From Streptomyces cellulosae (GTDB taxonomy: Bacteria > Actinomycetota > Actinomycetes > Streptomycetales > Streptomycetaceae), in assembly GCA_014655195.1 (NCBI GenBank), contig BNBH01000013.1:124001-188000 (forward strand): a DNA stretch of 64,000 bases. The letters run 5' to 3'. Within the stretch, counting starts at the first letter, position 1. Each line of letters starts with the position of its first letter. The notes beneath the pieces are model-generated. The model ran no database searches. It had not been told where the DNA came from and saw nothing but the letters and a program-made list of their open reading frames with translations. Both the position numbers and the translations under genes were made by a program. This document shows, in pieces, positions 1-8,121 of this stretch.

Positions 1-164
1 GTGGTGGGCGAACGCATGTGCCCGGCTTCTCGACGGCCCTGCCGCCGACGGGAGTTGGGCGATCTGTGTTTGACTTGTCTCTCTGTGGGCATGTCGACAA
101 AACGCTGTAGTGACCTCACTGACTGCGGTATACCAGGTGTACCCAGGTTGCAGGTGGTGCGACG

Positions 165-1982
165 ATGGATGTTATGGGGGACAAGGCAACTCTGTTCGAG
201 TCAGGGCGTTTTGTGCAGTCCTCCCCCCGGGAGGAGCATCCCCACGACGCTGGGGAGGCGGCCGACGAGGCGGCGGAGGAGCTGCGCCGCCGGCTCGCCG
301 CAGAGGCCGGCGACGTCGAGGCGATGAGCGTCCTCGGCGCCATGCTGCTGCGCCGCGGTGATCTCGACGGTGCCGAACCCCATCTCCGTGCCGCCACCGC
401 CGCGGGCGACCGCGCCGCCGCCAACAACCTGGGCGTCCTGCTGCACCAGCGGGGCTACCCGGACGAGGCCGCAGGCTGGTGGCGGATCGCCGCCGTCGCC
501 GGTTCCACGGCCGCCGCCCACGCGCTCGGCCGCCACCACCGCGAGCGCGGCGACGAACCCGCCGCCGAGTACTGGCTGCGCCAGTCCGCCGAGCAGGGCC
601 ACACCCTCGGCGCCTACGCCCTCGCCGACCTCCTGGAGCACCGGGGGGACACGGAGGGCGCCGAGCGCTGGATGCGGGCCGCCGCGGAGCGCGGGCACCG
701 CGAGGGCGCCTACCGGCTCGCCCGCGCCCTGGACCGCAAGGCCGCCCGCGCCTCCGGAGACGAGGGCACGGCGCTGGTCGAGGAGGCCGAGCAGTGGTAC
801 CGGCAGTCCGCCGCGCGCGGACACCGCCGGGCCGCCCTCCACCTGGGCACGATCCTGGAGAAGCGCGGCGAGCTGAAGGAGGCCGGGCGCTGGTACCTGA
901 CCTCCGCCAAGGACGGCGAGCCGCGCGCCGCGTGCGCGCTGGGCTTCCTGCTGCGCGACGCCGGTGACACCGAGAACGCCGCCGTGTGGTGGCTGCGCGC
1001 CGCCCAGGACGGCGACGGCAACGCCGCCAACGCGCTGGGCGCGCTGCACGCCGAGCGGGGCGAGACGCAGACCGCCGAGCGCTGGTACCGGGCCGCCATG
1101 GACGCCGGCGACATCAACGGCGCGTACAACCTCGGTCTGCTCTGCGCCGACCAGGGGCGCACCACCCAGGCCGAGCAGTGGTACCGCCGCGCCGCCTACG
1201 CCGGACACCGCGAGGCGGCGAACGCGCTGGCGATCCTGTTGCTGCGGGCGGGCGACGAGACCGGCGCGGAGCCGTGGTTCTCCAAGGCCGCGGAGGCCGG
1301 CAGCGTCGACGCCGCGTTCAACCTCGGCATCCTGCACGCCGGCCGGGGCGAGGACCGGGCCGCGCTGGGCTGGTACGAGCGGGCGGCGGCCGCCGGGCAC
1401 ACCGAGGCGGCGCTCCAGGTCGGCATGGCGCGGCTGCGGGACGGCGAGGAGGGCGAGGCCGAGCGGTTCCTGCGGTGCGCGGCGGGCGGCGGCAGCGCCG
1501 AGGCCGCGTACCGGCTGGCGACCGTGCTGGACGCCCGCAGGCCGCCGGAGCCCGCGCACGAGCTGGGGGAGCCGGTGCACCGGCGCAGCGAATGCGAGGA
1601 GTGGTACGAGCGGGCCGCGTCCCAGGGACACCGGCGCGCCCAGGTGCGGGTCGGCATGCTGGCCGCGGCGCGGGGCGACGTCGTCGAGGCGGCCCGGTGG
1701 TATCGGGAGGCCGCGGAGGCCGGGTCGCGCAACGGGGCGTTCAACCTGGGGCTGCTGCTGGCGCGGGAGGGGAGCGAGCCGGAGGCGGCGGTGTGGTGGA
1801 CGCGGGCGGCGGACGCGGGGCACGGGCGTGCGGCGTTGCGGCTGGCGCTGGTGTACGCGCGGCGGGGTGAGCTGGCGGAGGGGCAGCGGTGGGCCGACCG
1901 GGCGGCGGAGCTGGGGCCTCCGGCGGTTACGGAGAGGGCTACGCGGTTGCGGGACGCGCTCCGTGAAGAGCTGTCCGCGTGA
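165..1982 (+). CDS. Sel1/TPR-repeat protein (605 aa)
   Basis: Almost the whole protein after residue ~25 is a chain of roughly fifteen ~36-residue helical repeats. Each carries the Sel1-like pattern of paired small residues, a WY/WW pair followed by R-A-A, and an A-G-x-x-x-A-A turn, so the predicted fold is an alpha-solenoid protein-protein scaffold. There is no signal peptide, membrane segment or catalytic domain, so it is probably cytoplasmic. The partner is unknown. Two in-frame ATGs lie at 165 and 174 with no strong Shine-Dalgarno, so the exact start is uncertain by three codons. The gene is monocistronic, followed by the initiator tRNA. Sel1 proteins in actinobacteria often serve as adaptors; that role is inference here. 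Confidence 0.85.
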   Translation: MDVMGDKATLFESGRFVQSSPREEHPHDAGEAADEAAEELRRRLAAEAGDVEAMSVLGAMLLRRGDLDGAEPHLRAATAAGDRAAANNLGVLLHQRGYPDEAAGWWRIAAVAGSTAAAHALGRHHRERGDEPAAEYWLRQSAEQGHTLGAYALADLLEHRGDTEGAERWMRAAAERGHREGAYRLARALDRKAARASGDEGTALVEEAEQWYRQSAARGHRRAALHLGTILEKRGELKEAGRWYLTSAKDGEPRAACALGFLLRDAGDTENAAVWWLRAAQDGDGNAANALGALHAERGETQTAERWYRAAMDAGDINGAYNLGLLCADQGRTTQAEQWYRRAAYAGHREAANALAILLLRAGDETGAEPWFSKAAEAGSVDAAFNLGILHAGRGEDRAALGWYERAAAAGHTEAALQVGMARLRDGEEGEAERFLRCAAGGGSAEAAYRLATVLDARRPPEPAHELGEPVHRRSECEEWYERAASQGHRRAQVRVGMLAAARGDVVEAARWYREAAEAGSRNGAFNLGLLLAREGSEPEAAVWWTRAADAGHGRAALRLALVYARRGELAEGQRWADRAAELGPPAVTERATRLRDALREELSA

Positions 1983-2149
1983 GTCTGTGCGGGCGTGCGG
2001 GGGTCGGGGTGGTTCGAGGGCTTCGCCTCTGGGCCCCCTTCGCGTAGTTCCCCGTGCCCCTATGGGGCGCTGTTCCGCGGGCCCTCCTCGAGGGTCCCCG
2101 GAATCGATTTGCTTCTGTCGGGCACCTTGACGTAGCTTTAAGACATCGC

Positions 2150-2223
2150 CGCGGGGTGGAGCAGCTCGGTAGCTCGCTGGGCTCATAACCCAGAGGTCGC
2201 AGGTTCAAATCCTGTCCCCGCTA
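2150..2223 (+). tRNA. initiator tRNA-fMet (CAU)
   Basis: A full cloverleaf is visible. The acceptor stem is 2150-2156 with 2216-2222, the D-arm has AGCTCGGTAGCT, and the anticodon loop CTCATAA (CAU) sits on a stem with three consecutive G-C pairs (GGG/CCC). The T-arm is gcagg/cctgt around ttcaaat. The first acceptor pair is a C-U mismatch. An unpaired 1-72 position together with the three G-C anticodon pairs is the signature of the initiator rather than the elongator tRNA-Met. The CCA end is not encoded. A strong terminator follows directly. Confidence 0.95.
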
Positions 2224-2229
2224 CTGATG

Positions 2230-2271
2230 GCCGAGGGCCGGAATCCGAAAGGGTTTCGGCCCTCGGCGTTT
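2230..2271 (+). terminator. Rho-independent terminator after tRNA-fMet
   Basis: Perfect 11-bp stem GCCGAGGGCCG (2230-2240) with CGGCCCTCGGC (2257-2267), followed by GTTTTCC. It is correctly placed 6 nt after the tRNA. Confidence 0.85.
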
Positions 2272-2361
2272 TCCTGTGCGGACGCGTTCCGTGTCCAGGC
2301 ATGACGAAGAGCCCCGGGCACCCGTAGGTGGCCGGGGCTTCGTCGAAGCCCTATGTGCCGG

Positions 2362-2778
2362 TCAGGCCGACGCGCAGTTGGGGCACAGGCCGCGGTACGT
2401 CACCTCGACGTCGGACACCGTGAAACCGAACCGCTCCGTGTCGGGCAGGTCGGCCAGCGGGTTGCCGGTCGGGTGGACGTCCCGGATCGCCCCGCACCGC
2501 GCGCACACCAGGTGGTGGTGCGGACGGTGCGCGTTCGGGTCGTAGCGCTTGGCCCGCTGGTCCGTCGCGACCTCCAGCACCTCGCCGAGCGAGACCAGCT
2601 CGCCCAGGGTGTTGTAGACGGTCGCCCGGGAGATCTCGGGCAGCTTGGCGACAGCTCTGGCGTGCACCTCGTCGGCCGTCAGGTGGACGTGTTCGCCGTC
2701 GAGGACCTCGGCCACCACACGGCGCTGCGCGGTCATCCGCCAACCGCGTCCGCGAAGTCGTTCCAGAAGGTCACTCAT
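2362..2778 (-). CDS. catR: Fur-family peroxide-type regulator, CatR-like
   Basis: A 138-residue Fur/PerR-type repressor. The N-terminal winged helix contains the recognition segment ISRATVYNTL. The C-terminal half has the H-R-P-H-H-H-L-V-C metal region and two CxxC pairs (CARC and CPNC), expected to bind structural zinc. The start at 2778 is chosen over an upstream extension because the family begins about 4 residues before LLERLRGRGWR and the extension would run through the shared promoter. It is divergent from a catalase gene, with a palindrome inside the catalase promoter. By family knowledge (CatR/PerR) it would repress catalase until peroxide inactivates it. FurA is an alternative family name; the catalase neighbour favours CatR. 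Confidence 0.85.
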   Translation of the reverse strand: MSDLLERLRGRGWRMTAQRRVVAEVLDGEHVHLTADEVHARAVAKLPEISRATVYNTLGELVSLGEVLEVATDQRAKRYDPNAHRPHHHLVCARCGAIRDVHPTGNPLADLPDTERFGFTVSDVEVTYRGLCPNCASA

Positions 2779-2840
2779 AGGCACCAGCCTAACAGCAGGG
2801 GGGAGTCGAATCCCGAACGGGTGTGACTTTGGAGCTTTAC

Positions 2841-2868
2841 TTGACTTAGACAATGTCCATTGTAGGAT
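2841..2868 (+). promoter_or_regulatory. catalase promoter with embedded CatR-type operator
   Basis: A -35 TTGACT (2841-2846) and -10 TAGGAT (2863-2868) are separated by 16 nt. Between them lies the perfect inverted repeat ACAATG-TC-CATTGT (2850-2863). An operator between -35 and -10 fits direct repression by the divergent Fur-family protein. The promoter elements and palindrome are seen; the protein-site match is inferred from context. Confidence 0.75.
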
Positions 2869-2921
2869 CGAGCCAGGCTTTAGCCAAGGCACAAGTTGCA
2901 GTACTGACGCAGGAGGCGCAC

Positions 2922-4373
2922 GTGACGCAGGGACCGCTTACGACGGAGGCCGGAGCTCCGGTCGCCGACAACCAGAACAGCGAGACCGCGGGCGTCGGCG
3001 GCCCGGTCCTCGTCCAGGACCAGTTCCTGCTCGAGAAGCTCGCCCACTTCAACCGTGAGCGCATCCCGGAGCGCGTGGTGCACGCCCGCGGCGCCGGTGC
3101 GTACGGCACCTTCAAGGTGACCGCCGACGTCACGAAGTACACCCGGGCGAAGTTCCTGTCCGAGGTGGGCAAGGAGACCGAGGTCTTCCTGCGCTTCTCG
3201 ACCGTGGCGGGCAACCTGGGCGCGGCGGACGCGGTGCGCGACCCGCGCGGTTTCGCGGTGAAGTTCTACACCGAGGAGGGCAACTACGACCTCGTCGGCA
3301 ACAACACCCCGGTGTTCTTCATCCGGGACGCGATCAAGTTCCCCGACTTCATCCACACCCAGAAGCGCGACCCGTACACCGGCTCGCAGGAGGCGGACAA
3401 CGTCTTCGACTTCTGGGGCCTGTCGCCCGAGTCGACCCACCAGGTGACCTGGCTGTTCGGCGACCGTGGCATCCCGGCGTCCTACCGCCACATGGACGGC
3501 TTCGGCTCCCACACCTACCAGTGGAACAACGAGGCCGGCGAGGTCTTCTGGGTCAAGTACCACTTCAAGACGGACCAGGGCATCAAGAACCTGACCGCCG
3601 AGGAGGCCGAGGTCCTCGCGGGCAAGGACCCCGACTCGCACCAGCGTGATCTGCGTGAGGCCATCGAGCGCGGCGAGTACCCGTCCTGGACCGTGTACGT
3701 CCAGATCATGCCGGCGGCCGAGGCGGCCACCTACCGCTTCAACCCGTTCGACCTGACCAAGGTCTGGCCGCACGCGGACTACCCGCTGATCGAGTTCGGC
3801 AAGCTGGAGCTCAACCGCAACCCGGAGAACATCTTCGCCGAGGTCGAGCAGTCGATCTTCAGCCCCGCCCACTTCGTGCCGGGCATCGGTCCCTCCCCGG
3901 ACAAGATGCTCCAGGGCCGTCTCTTCGCGTACGGCGACGCCCACCGCTACCGCGTCGGCATCAACGCCGACCACCTGCCGGTGAACCGCCCGCACGCCAC
4001 CGAGGCGCGCACCCACTCCCGTGACGGCTACCTGTACGACGGCCGCCACAAGGGCGCGAAGAACTACGAGCCGAACAGCTTCGGCGGCCCCTTCCAGACG
4101 GACCGTCCGCTGTGGCAGGGCGTCCCGGTCACCGGGGTCACCGGCGAGTCGGTCACGCCCGTACACGCCGAGGACAACGACTTCGTCCAGGCGGGCAACC
4201 TCTACCGGCTGATGTCGGAGGACGAGAAGGAGCGCCTGGTGAAGAACCTGGCGAACGCCATCTCGGGTGTGACGCGCGACGACATCGCCGAGCGCGCGAT
4301 CAACAACTTCCGCCAGGCCGACGAGGACTTCGGCAAGCGGCTGGAGGCCGCGGTGCAGGCCCTGCGCGGCTGA
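2922..4373 (+). CDS. monofunctional heme catalase
   Basis: A 483-residue small-subunit (clade 3-like length) catalase that dismutates H2O2. Visible motifs are the distal His in ERVVHARGAGAYG near residue 50, the FLRFSTVAG segment, the distal Asn region NYDLVGNNTPVFF, and the proximal heme-Tyr segment RLFAYGDAHRYRVG. No C-terminal flavodoxin domain is present. The GTG at 2922 has a textbook AGGAGG at 2911-2916. The longer frame from 2853 would start inside the promoter and is rejected. The gene is divergent from the catR-like gene, whose presumed operator lies in this promoter, so it is probably peroxide-induced. A strong terminator follows. Confidence 0.95.
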   Translation: MTQGPLTTEAGAPVADNQNSETAGVGGPVLVQDQFLLEKLAHFNRERIPERVVHARGAGAYGTFKVTADVTKYTRAKFLSEVGKETEVFLRFSTVAGNLGAADAVRDPRGFAVKFYTEEGNYDLVGNNTPVFFIRDAIKFPDFIHTQKRDPYTGSQEADNVFDFWGLSPESTHQVTWLFGDRGIPASYRHMDGFGSHTYQWNNEAGEVFWVKYHFKTDQGIKNLTAEEAEVLAGKDPDSHQRDLREAIERGEYPSWTVYVQIMPAAEAATYRFNPFDLTKVWPHADYPLIEFGKLELNRNPENIFAEVEQSIFSPAHFVPGIGPSPDKMLQGRLFAYGDAHRYRVGINADHLPVNRPHATEARTHSRDGYLYDGRHKGAKNYEPNSFGGPFQTDRPLWQGVPVTGVTGESVTPVHAEDNDFVQAGNLYRLMSEDEKERLVKNLANAISGVTRDDIAERAINNFRQADEDFGKRLEAAVQALRG

Positions 4374-4400
4374 TTCCAGCGCTGGACCGCTTGCCGATCG

Positions 4401-4437
4401 ACGGGCCGGATCCCCTCCCGGGGCTCCGGCCCGTTTC
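4401..4437 (+). terminator. terminator of the catalase gene
   Basis: Perfect 10-bp stem acgggccgga (4401-4410) with tccggcccgt (4425-4434), plus inner cccc/gggg pairing, then TTTCT. Confidence 0.8.
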
Positions 4438-4452
4438 TCGTGCCCGTCAGGC

Positions 4453-4491
4453 GGTGTCCGTCAGTTGGTGTCCGTCAGTTGGTGTCCGTCA
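4453..4491. repeat. 14-bp tandem repeat
   Basis: The unit ggtgtccgtcagtt occurs at 4453-4466, 4467-4480 and, truncated, at 4481-4491, with a partial copy just before. The last copy supplies the stop codon of the CBS-domain gene on the minus strand. Probably slipped-strand expansion; no function is evident. Confidence 0.75.
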
Positions 4492-4890
4492 GGCGGGCAC
4501 CTGCGGGGCCCGCTGCCGGGCCGGCGCCCAGCAGCGGATGATGTCGCGGACCGAGACGATGCCCGCGGGCTCGCCCCGGTCGAGGACGATCAGATGCCGG
4601 AAGCCGCCGTGGGCCATGGCGGACGCGGCCTCCTCCAGGGTCCAGGAGGGGGCGGCGAAGACGACGTCGGTGGTGGTGTGGGCGTGGGCGCGCTCCGCGT
4701 CCGGGTCCTGGCCCAGACCCACGGAGTTGAGGACGTCCCGTTCGGTGAGGATGCCGATCCCGGTGCCGTCGGGGTCGAGGACCACGGCCGCGCCCACCCG
4801 GCGCGCGGACATCAGGGCGGCGGCCTGGCGGAGCGTGTGGGCGGGGCCGATGGTGAGGACCACGGTGCTCATGGCGTCACGGACGAGCAT
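4489..4890 (-). CDS. CBS-domain pair protein
   Basis: A 133-residue stand-alone Bateman module. The first CBS motif covers about residues 4-60 (VRDAM, ending GILTERDVL) and the second about residues 68-125 (ending GIVSVRDIIR). Such proteins bind adenosine nucleotides or S-adenosylmethionine and act as small energy sensors; which ligand is used here cannot be read from the sequence. The ATG at 4890 is preferred because an AGGAGGTGG Shine-Dalgarno lies about 11 nt upstream, whereas the GTG at 4902 overlaps that element. The stop lies inside a 14-bp tandem repeat. It is not visibly in an operon. Confidence 0.85.
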   Translation of the reverse strand: MLVRDAMSTVVLTIGPAHTLRQAAALMSARRVGAAVVLDPDGTGIGILTERDVLNSVGLGQDPDAERAHAHTTTDVVFAAPSWTLEEAASAMAHGGFRHLIVLDRGEPAGIVSVRDIIRCWAPARQRAPQVPA

Positions 4891-5060
4891 GGATGGAGCC
4901 ACCTCCTACCGGAAAACGCGAGCTCACGGGCCCGGGGACCCGCTCGTTCGCGCTTTCACAAGTTCACAAGTGAGGGAACTCTCAGAGTGGCAGGCAAAGC
5001 GGGGGTCAACAAGAGGGCGCACGCGGCCGCCCGGGGGCGTGCGGCGCCCTCGCGTCCGGA

Positions 5061-5861
5061 TCAGTACCGCTGGTTGAGATACCCCAGCAGCTCGTCGTGG
5101 AGCAGGCTGTTGGAGGCGGCGGCGTTGCCGCTGTGCGGGCCCGGGCGGCCGTCGAGGCCGGTGAAGGTGCCGCCGGCCTCCGTCACCACGATCGCCGTGG
5201 CCGCCATGTCCCACAGCGACAGCTCCGGCTCCGCGCAGATGTCCACCGAGCCCTCGGCGACCATCATGTACGGCCAGAAGTCGCCGTACGCGCGCGTGCG
5301 CCACACCTCGCGGGTCAGGTCCAGGAAGCCGTCCAGCCGTCCCTGCTCCTCCCAGCCGGTCAGCGAGGAGTACGCGAAGGAGGCGTCGGAGATCCGCGAG
5401 ACGCGGGAGACCTGGAGCCGGGTCGCCGAGGACAGGCTGCGCCCCGCGTAGGCGCCGTGGCCCTTCGCCGCCCACCAGCGGCGGCCCAGGGCGGGCGCGG
5501 ACACCACGCCGACGACCGGCTGGAAGCCCCCCTCGCCCGCCTCCATCAGCGCGATCAGCGTGGCCCACACGGGCACGCCGCGCACGTAGTTCTTGGTGCC
5601 GTCGATCGGGTCGATCACCCAGCGGCGCGGTCCTGTGCCCTCCACGCCGTACTCCTCGCCCAGCACGGCGTCGCGCGGGCGGGCGCGCTGGAGGTGGCCG
5701 CGGATCAGCTCCTCGGCGTTCTTGTCCGCCTCGCTCACCGGCGTCATGTCGGGTTTGGTCTCCACCTTCAGGTCGAGAGCCTTGAACCGGTCCATGGTCG
5801 CGGCGTCGGCGGCGTCCGCGAGGACATGGGCGAGACGCAGGTCGTCGAGGTAGTCGGGCAT
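5061..5861 (-). CDS. hisN: histidinol-phosphate phosphatase, inositol monophosphatase family
   Basis: A 266-residue Mg2+-dependent, Li+-sensitive phosphatase-fold protein. The family motifs are all present: GEEYG, WVIDPIDGTKNYVRG (the metal-binding WxxDPIDGT motif) and WDMAA. Streptomyces orthologues of this subfamily carry out the histidinol-phosphate to histidinol step, the penultimate part of histidine biosynthesis, hence hisN; this is family knowledge. A generic inositol-1-phosphatase activity is the alternative. The start at 5861 gives MPDYLDDLRLAHVLAD, matching the usual N-terminus; the 28 upstream codons are rejected. It stands apart from any his operon and is divergent from a TetR gene. 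Confidence 0.85.
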   Translation of the reverse strand: MPDYLDDLRLAHVLADAADAATMDRFKALDLKVETKPDMTPVSEADKNAEELIRGHLQRARPRDAVLGEEYGVEGTGPRRWVIDPIDGTKNYVRGVPVWATLIALMEAGEGGFQPVVGVVSAPALGRRWWAAKGHGAYAGRSLSSATRLQVSRVSRISDASFAYSSLTGWEEQGRLDGFLDLTREVWRTRAYGDFWPYMMVAEGSVDICAEPELSLWDMAATAIVVTEAGGTFTGLDGRPGPHSGNAAASNSLLHDELLGYLNQRY

Positions 5862-5987
5862 GCAACGAACGGTATAGGCCGAGATCGGTTCCGGGCCACC
5901 GGGGCCCGTTCCGAGACCCCTTGACAGTCCCCGACACCCCGTCAAATCTGAACCGCAGGGTCTCGGCCGCTCGCCCCGAGGGAGGCG

Positions 5988-6599
5988 ATGATGCCTGCAG
6001 CGCGGGAATCACTGCTGGACGCCGCTTACACCGCACTCGCCCGCCGTCCGTGGTCGGCGGTGCGGATGGTGGACGTCGCCGCCGCGGCCGGGGTCTCCCG
6101 CCAGACCCTCTACAACGAGTTCGGCAGCAAGGAGGGTCTCGCCCGGGCCCTGGTCCGGAGGGAGGCCGACGGCTACCTGGCCGGCGTCGACCGCGCCCTC
6201 ACCGCGCACGCCGACCCCCGCGACCGCCTCACCGCCACCGCCGAGTGGACCACGCTGAGCGCCCGCGAGAACGCCCTGGTGCGGGCCATGCTCACCGGCT
6301 GCTGGAACGAGCGCCTGCCCATGCCCGCCCTCACGGCTGTGGCCTCCGGCTCCCCGGTGCCCGCGCAGCGCCGCGCCGACGGGCCGCTGCCCTCGCCCTC
6401 CGACTTCGTGCACCTGGTCCGGGACCGGGCCGTCGCCGTGCTCGCCGGTCCGGGGCACGCGCGCGGCGACGCCGCCGACCTCGCCCGGTCCTGCGAGCTG
6501 GTGATCAGACTCGCGCTGTCCTGCGTCGTCGCGCCCCCGCCCGACGAGGGCGTGGCCGAGCTGGTCCGGGGCGCGCTGCACCGGCAGGCGGTGCCATAG
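5988..6599 (+). CDS. TetR-family regulator
   Basis: A 203-residue one-domain regulator. The N-terminal helix-turn-helix (residues ~8-52) contains VRMVDVAAAAGVSRQTLYNEFGSK, a standard TetR DNA-binding helix set. The C-terminal ligand domain is alanine-rich and not assignable. Two adjacent ATGs (5988, 5991) follow GGGAGG. It converges on a small multidrug-resistance exporter, with a 25-bp tandem repeat between the two stop codons, so control of that exporter is plausible but unproven. Confidence 0.85.
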   Translation: MMPAARESLLDAAYTALARRPWSAVRMVDVAAAAGVSRQTLYNEFGSKEGLARALVRREADGYLAGVDRALTAHADPRDRLTATAEWTTLSARENALVRAMLTGCWNERLPMPALTAVASGSPVPAQRRADGPLPSPSDFVHLVRDRAVAVLAGPGHARGDAADLARSCELVIRLALSCVVAPPPDEGVAELVRGALHRQAVP

Positions 6600-6612
6600 G
6601 GCGCGTCCCCTT

Positions 6613-6662
6613 TAATACGTCTCGACCAATGAAGGGGTAATACGTCTCCATTGATGAAGGGG
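6613..6662. repeat. two tandem 25-bp units between convergent genes
   Basis: Two abutting copies (6613-6637 and 6638-6662) start TAATACGTCTC and end ATGAAGGGG, identical at 21 of 25 positions. The upstream cccctt (6607-6612) can pair with either aagggg, giving alternative hairpins between the convergent TetR and SMR stop codons. It could be a bidirectional terminator or an operator pair. Confidence 0.7.
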
Positions 6663-6667
6663 ACGGC

Positions 6668-6991
6668 TCAGTGCGCCGACCCCGAGAGCTGCAGCCCGAT
6701 CACCCCGACGATCACCAGGGTGATCGAGACGATCTTCAGCGTGGACACCAGGTCCCCGAGGAACACCATCCCGTAGATGGCCGTCCCCGCCGCCCCGATG
6801 CCCGTCCACACCGCGTACGCCGGTCCCACGTCCAGCTTCTTCAGCGCCAGGGTGAGCAGTCCGAAGCTGCCCAGGGCGAACGCGCAGAAGGCGATGGTCG
6901 GCCACAGCCGGGTGAACCCGTGCGACAGCTTCAGACACACGGCGAAACCGGTCTCGAGCAACCCGGCGACGATGACCAGCAGCCACGCCAT
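6668..6991 (-). CDS. sugE: SMR-family exporter, SugE/Gdx type
   Basis: A 107-residue four-helix small multidrug-resistance protein. It has the essential Glu in helix 1 (GLLETGFAV), then LKLSHGFTRLWP, GPAYAVWTGIGAAGTA and an IGLQLS tail. These are the subtype markers of SugE/Gdx proteins, which export guanidinium ions as proton antiporters, rather than of EmrE. The start at 6991 has a GGGAGG Shine-Dalgarno; the 25 upstream codons are rejected as leader. I looked for a guanidine riboswitch in the 110 bp upstream and recognised none. A GTGC-N6-GCAC inverted repeat near 7053 is the only symmetric element there. The neighbouring TetR gene is the likely regulator. Confidence 0.9.
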   Translation of the reverse strand: MAWLLVIVAGLLETGFAVCLKLSHGFTRLWPTIAFCAFALGSFGLLTLALKKLDVGPAYAVWTGIGAAGTAIYGMVFLGDLVSTLKIVSITLVIVGVIGLQLSGSAH

Positions 6992-7101
6992 GTGTGTCCT
7001 CCCGCATTCCCCGCGTACAGTGACCGCTTCGTCTGGGTTCGTGTCCGGCTCGGTGCGATTATGCACTTACCGGCGACACCACGGGGCAAACACGACGCGG
7101 G

Positions 7102-8112
7102 TCAGTCCCCGTCGCTCCGCTCCCGCGAGGCGAGCAGCCGACGCAGCGAGTACAGCCGCGCAGGGTCCGCGTGGCCCTCCGCCACCCAGTCGTCCAGCGC
7201 GCAGTCCGGCTCGTCGTGACTGCACGCGCGCGGACAGCCCTCCGTGCCCGGCTCCAGGTCGGGGAAGGCGTGGATGACCCGCGACGGGTCGACGTGCGCC
7301 AGACCGAACGACCGCACGCCCGGCGTGTCGATCACCCAGCCCTCGGCGCCCGCGAGCGGCAGCGCCAGCGCGGACGTCGTGGTGTGCCGGCCGCGTCCGG
7401 TCACCGCGTTGACGTGACCGGTGACACGGCGCCGCTCCTCCGGCACCAACGCGTTGACGAGGGTCGTCTTGCCGACGCCCGAGTGGCCCACGAACGCCGT
7501 GATCCGGCCGTCGAGCTGCTCGCGCACCCGCTCCACCGCCTCGCCGCTCTCCAGCTCCGCCCGGCTGGTGACGACGTACGGGATGTCCAGGTCGCCGTAG
7601 AGCTCCAGCAGCTTGTCGGGCGGGGCCAGGTCGGACTTGGTCAGCACCAGCAGCGGCTCCAGGCCGCCGTCGTAGGCGGCGACCAGGCAGCGGTCGATCA
7701 GGCGCGGCCGGGGCTCGGGGTCGGCGAGGGCGGTGACCACGGCGAGCTGGTCGGCGTTGGCGACGACCACCCGCTCGTAGGGATCGTCGTCGTCGGCGGT
7801 GCGGCGCAGCACCGACGAGCGCTCCGCGATCCGCACGATCCGGGCGAGGGTGTCCTTCTTGCCGGACAGATCACCGACGAGGGCCACCCGGTCGCCCACC
7901 ACGGCGGCCTTGCGGCCCAGTTCGCGGGCCTTCATCGCGGTGACGACGCGGTCCTCGACGAGGCAGGTCAGCCGGCCCCGGTCGACCGTGAGCACCATGC
8001 CCTCGGCGGCGTCCTCGTGCTTGGGCCTGATGTGGGTGCGCGGCCGGTTGCCCTTGCGGTTGGGGCGCGAGCGGATGTCGTCCTCGTCGGTGTGCTTGCC
8101 GTAGCGGCGCAT
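7102..8112 (-). CDS. rsgA: ribosome small-subunit biogenesis GTPase RsgA
   Basis: A 336-residue circularly permuted GTPase. The N-terminal OB-fold covers about residues 38-100. The G motifs occur in permuted order: LTKSD (G4), GHSGVGKTTL (G1) and DTPG (G3). The C-terminal zinc knuckle is C-P-R-A-C-S-H with a later C. RsgA checks 30S maturation near the decoding site and is released on GTP hydrolysis. It lies 9 nt downstream of aroA in the same orientation, so the two are very probably cotranscribed. This aroA-rsgA pairing is common in actinobacteria. Confidence 0.95.
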   Translation of the reverse strand: MRRYGKHTDEDDIRSRPNRKGNRPRTHIRPKHEDAAEGMVLTVDRGRLTCLVEDRVVTAMKARELGRKAAVVGDRVALVGDLSGKKDTLARIVRIAERSSVLRRTADDDDPYERVVVANADQLAVVTALADPEPRPRLIDRCLVAAYDGGLEPLLVLTKSDLAPPDKLLELYGDLDIPYVVTSRAELESGEAVERVREQLDGRITAFVGHSGVGKTTLVNALVPEERRRVTGHVNAVTGRGRHTTTSALALPLAGAEGWVIDTPGVRSFGLAHVDPSRVIHAFPDLEPGTEGCPRACSHDEPDCALDDWVAEGHADPARLYSLRRLLASRERSDGD

Positions 8113-8121
8113 CGTGAACCC

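Noticed and set aside
1..164. Coding frames at the left edge of the window (for example 1-327 plus strand)
   Set aside because: They overlap the start of the Sel1-repeat gene in another frame, show no domain, and look like the promoter region of that gene.
201..2186. 661-codon minus-strand frame opposite the Sel1-repeat gene
   Set aside because: Pro/Arg/Gly-rich shadow with no recognisable domain. The plus strand gives regular Sel1 repeats, and the frame also crosses the initiator tRNA.
6992..7101. Guanidine riboswitch upstream of the SMR exporter
   Set aside because: I looked for the ykkC and mini-ykkC signatures and found no paired ACGR loops or core; only a short GTGC-N6-GCAC repeat.
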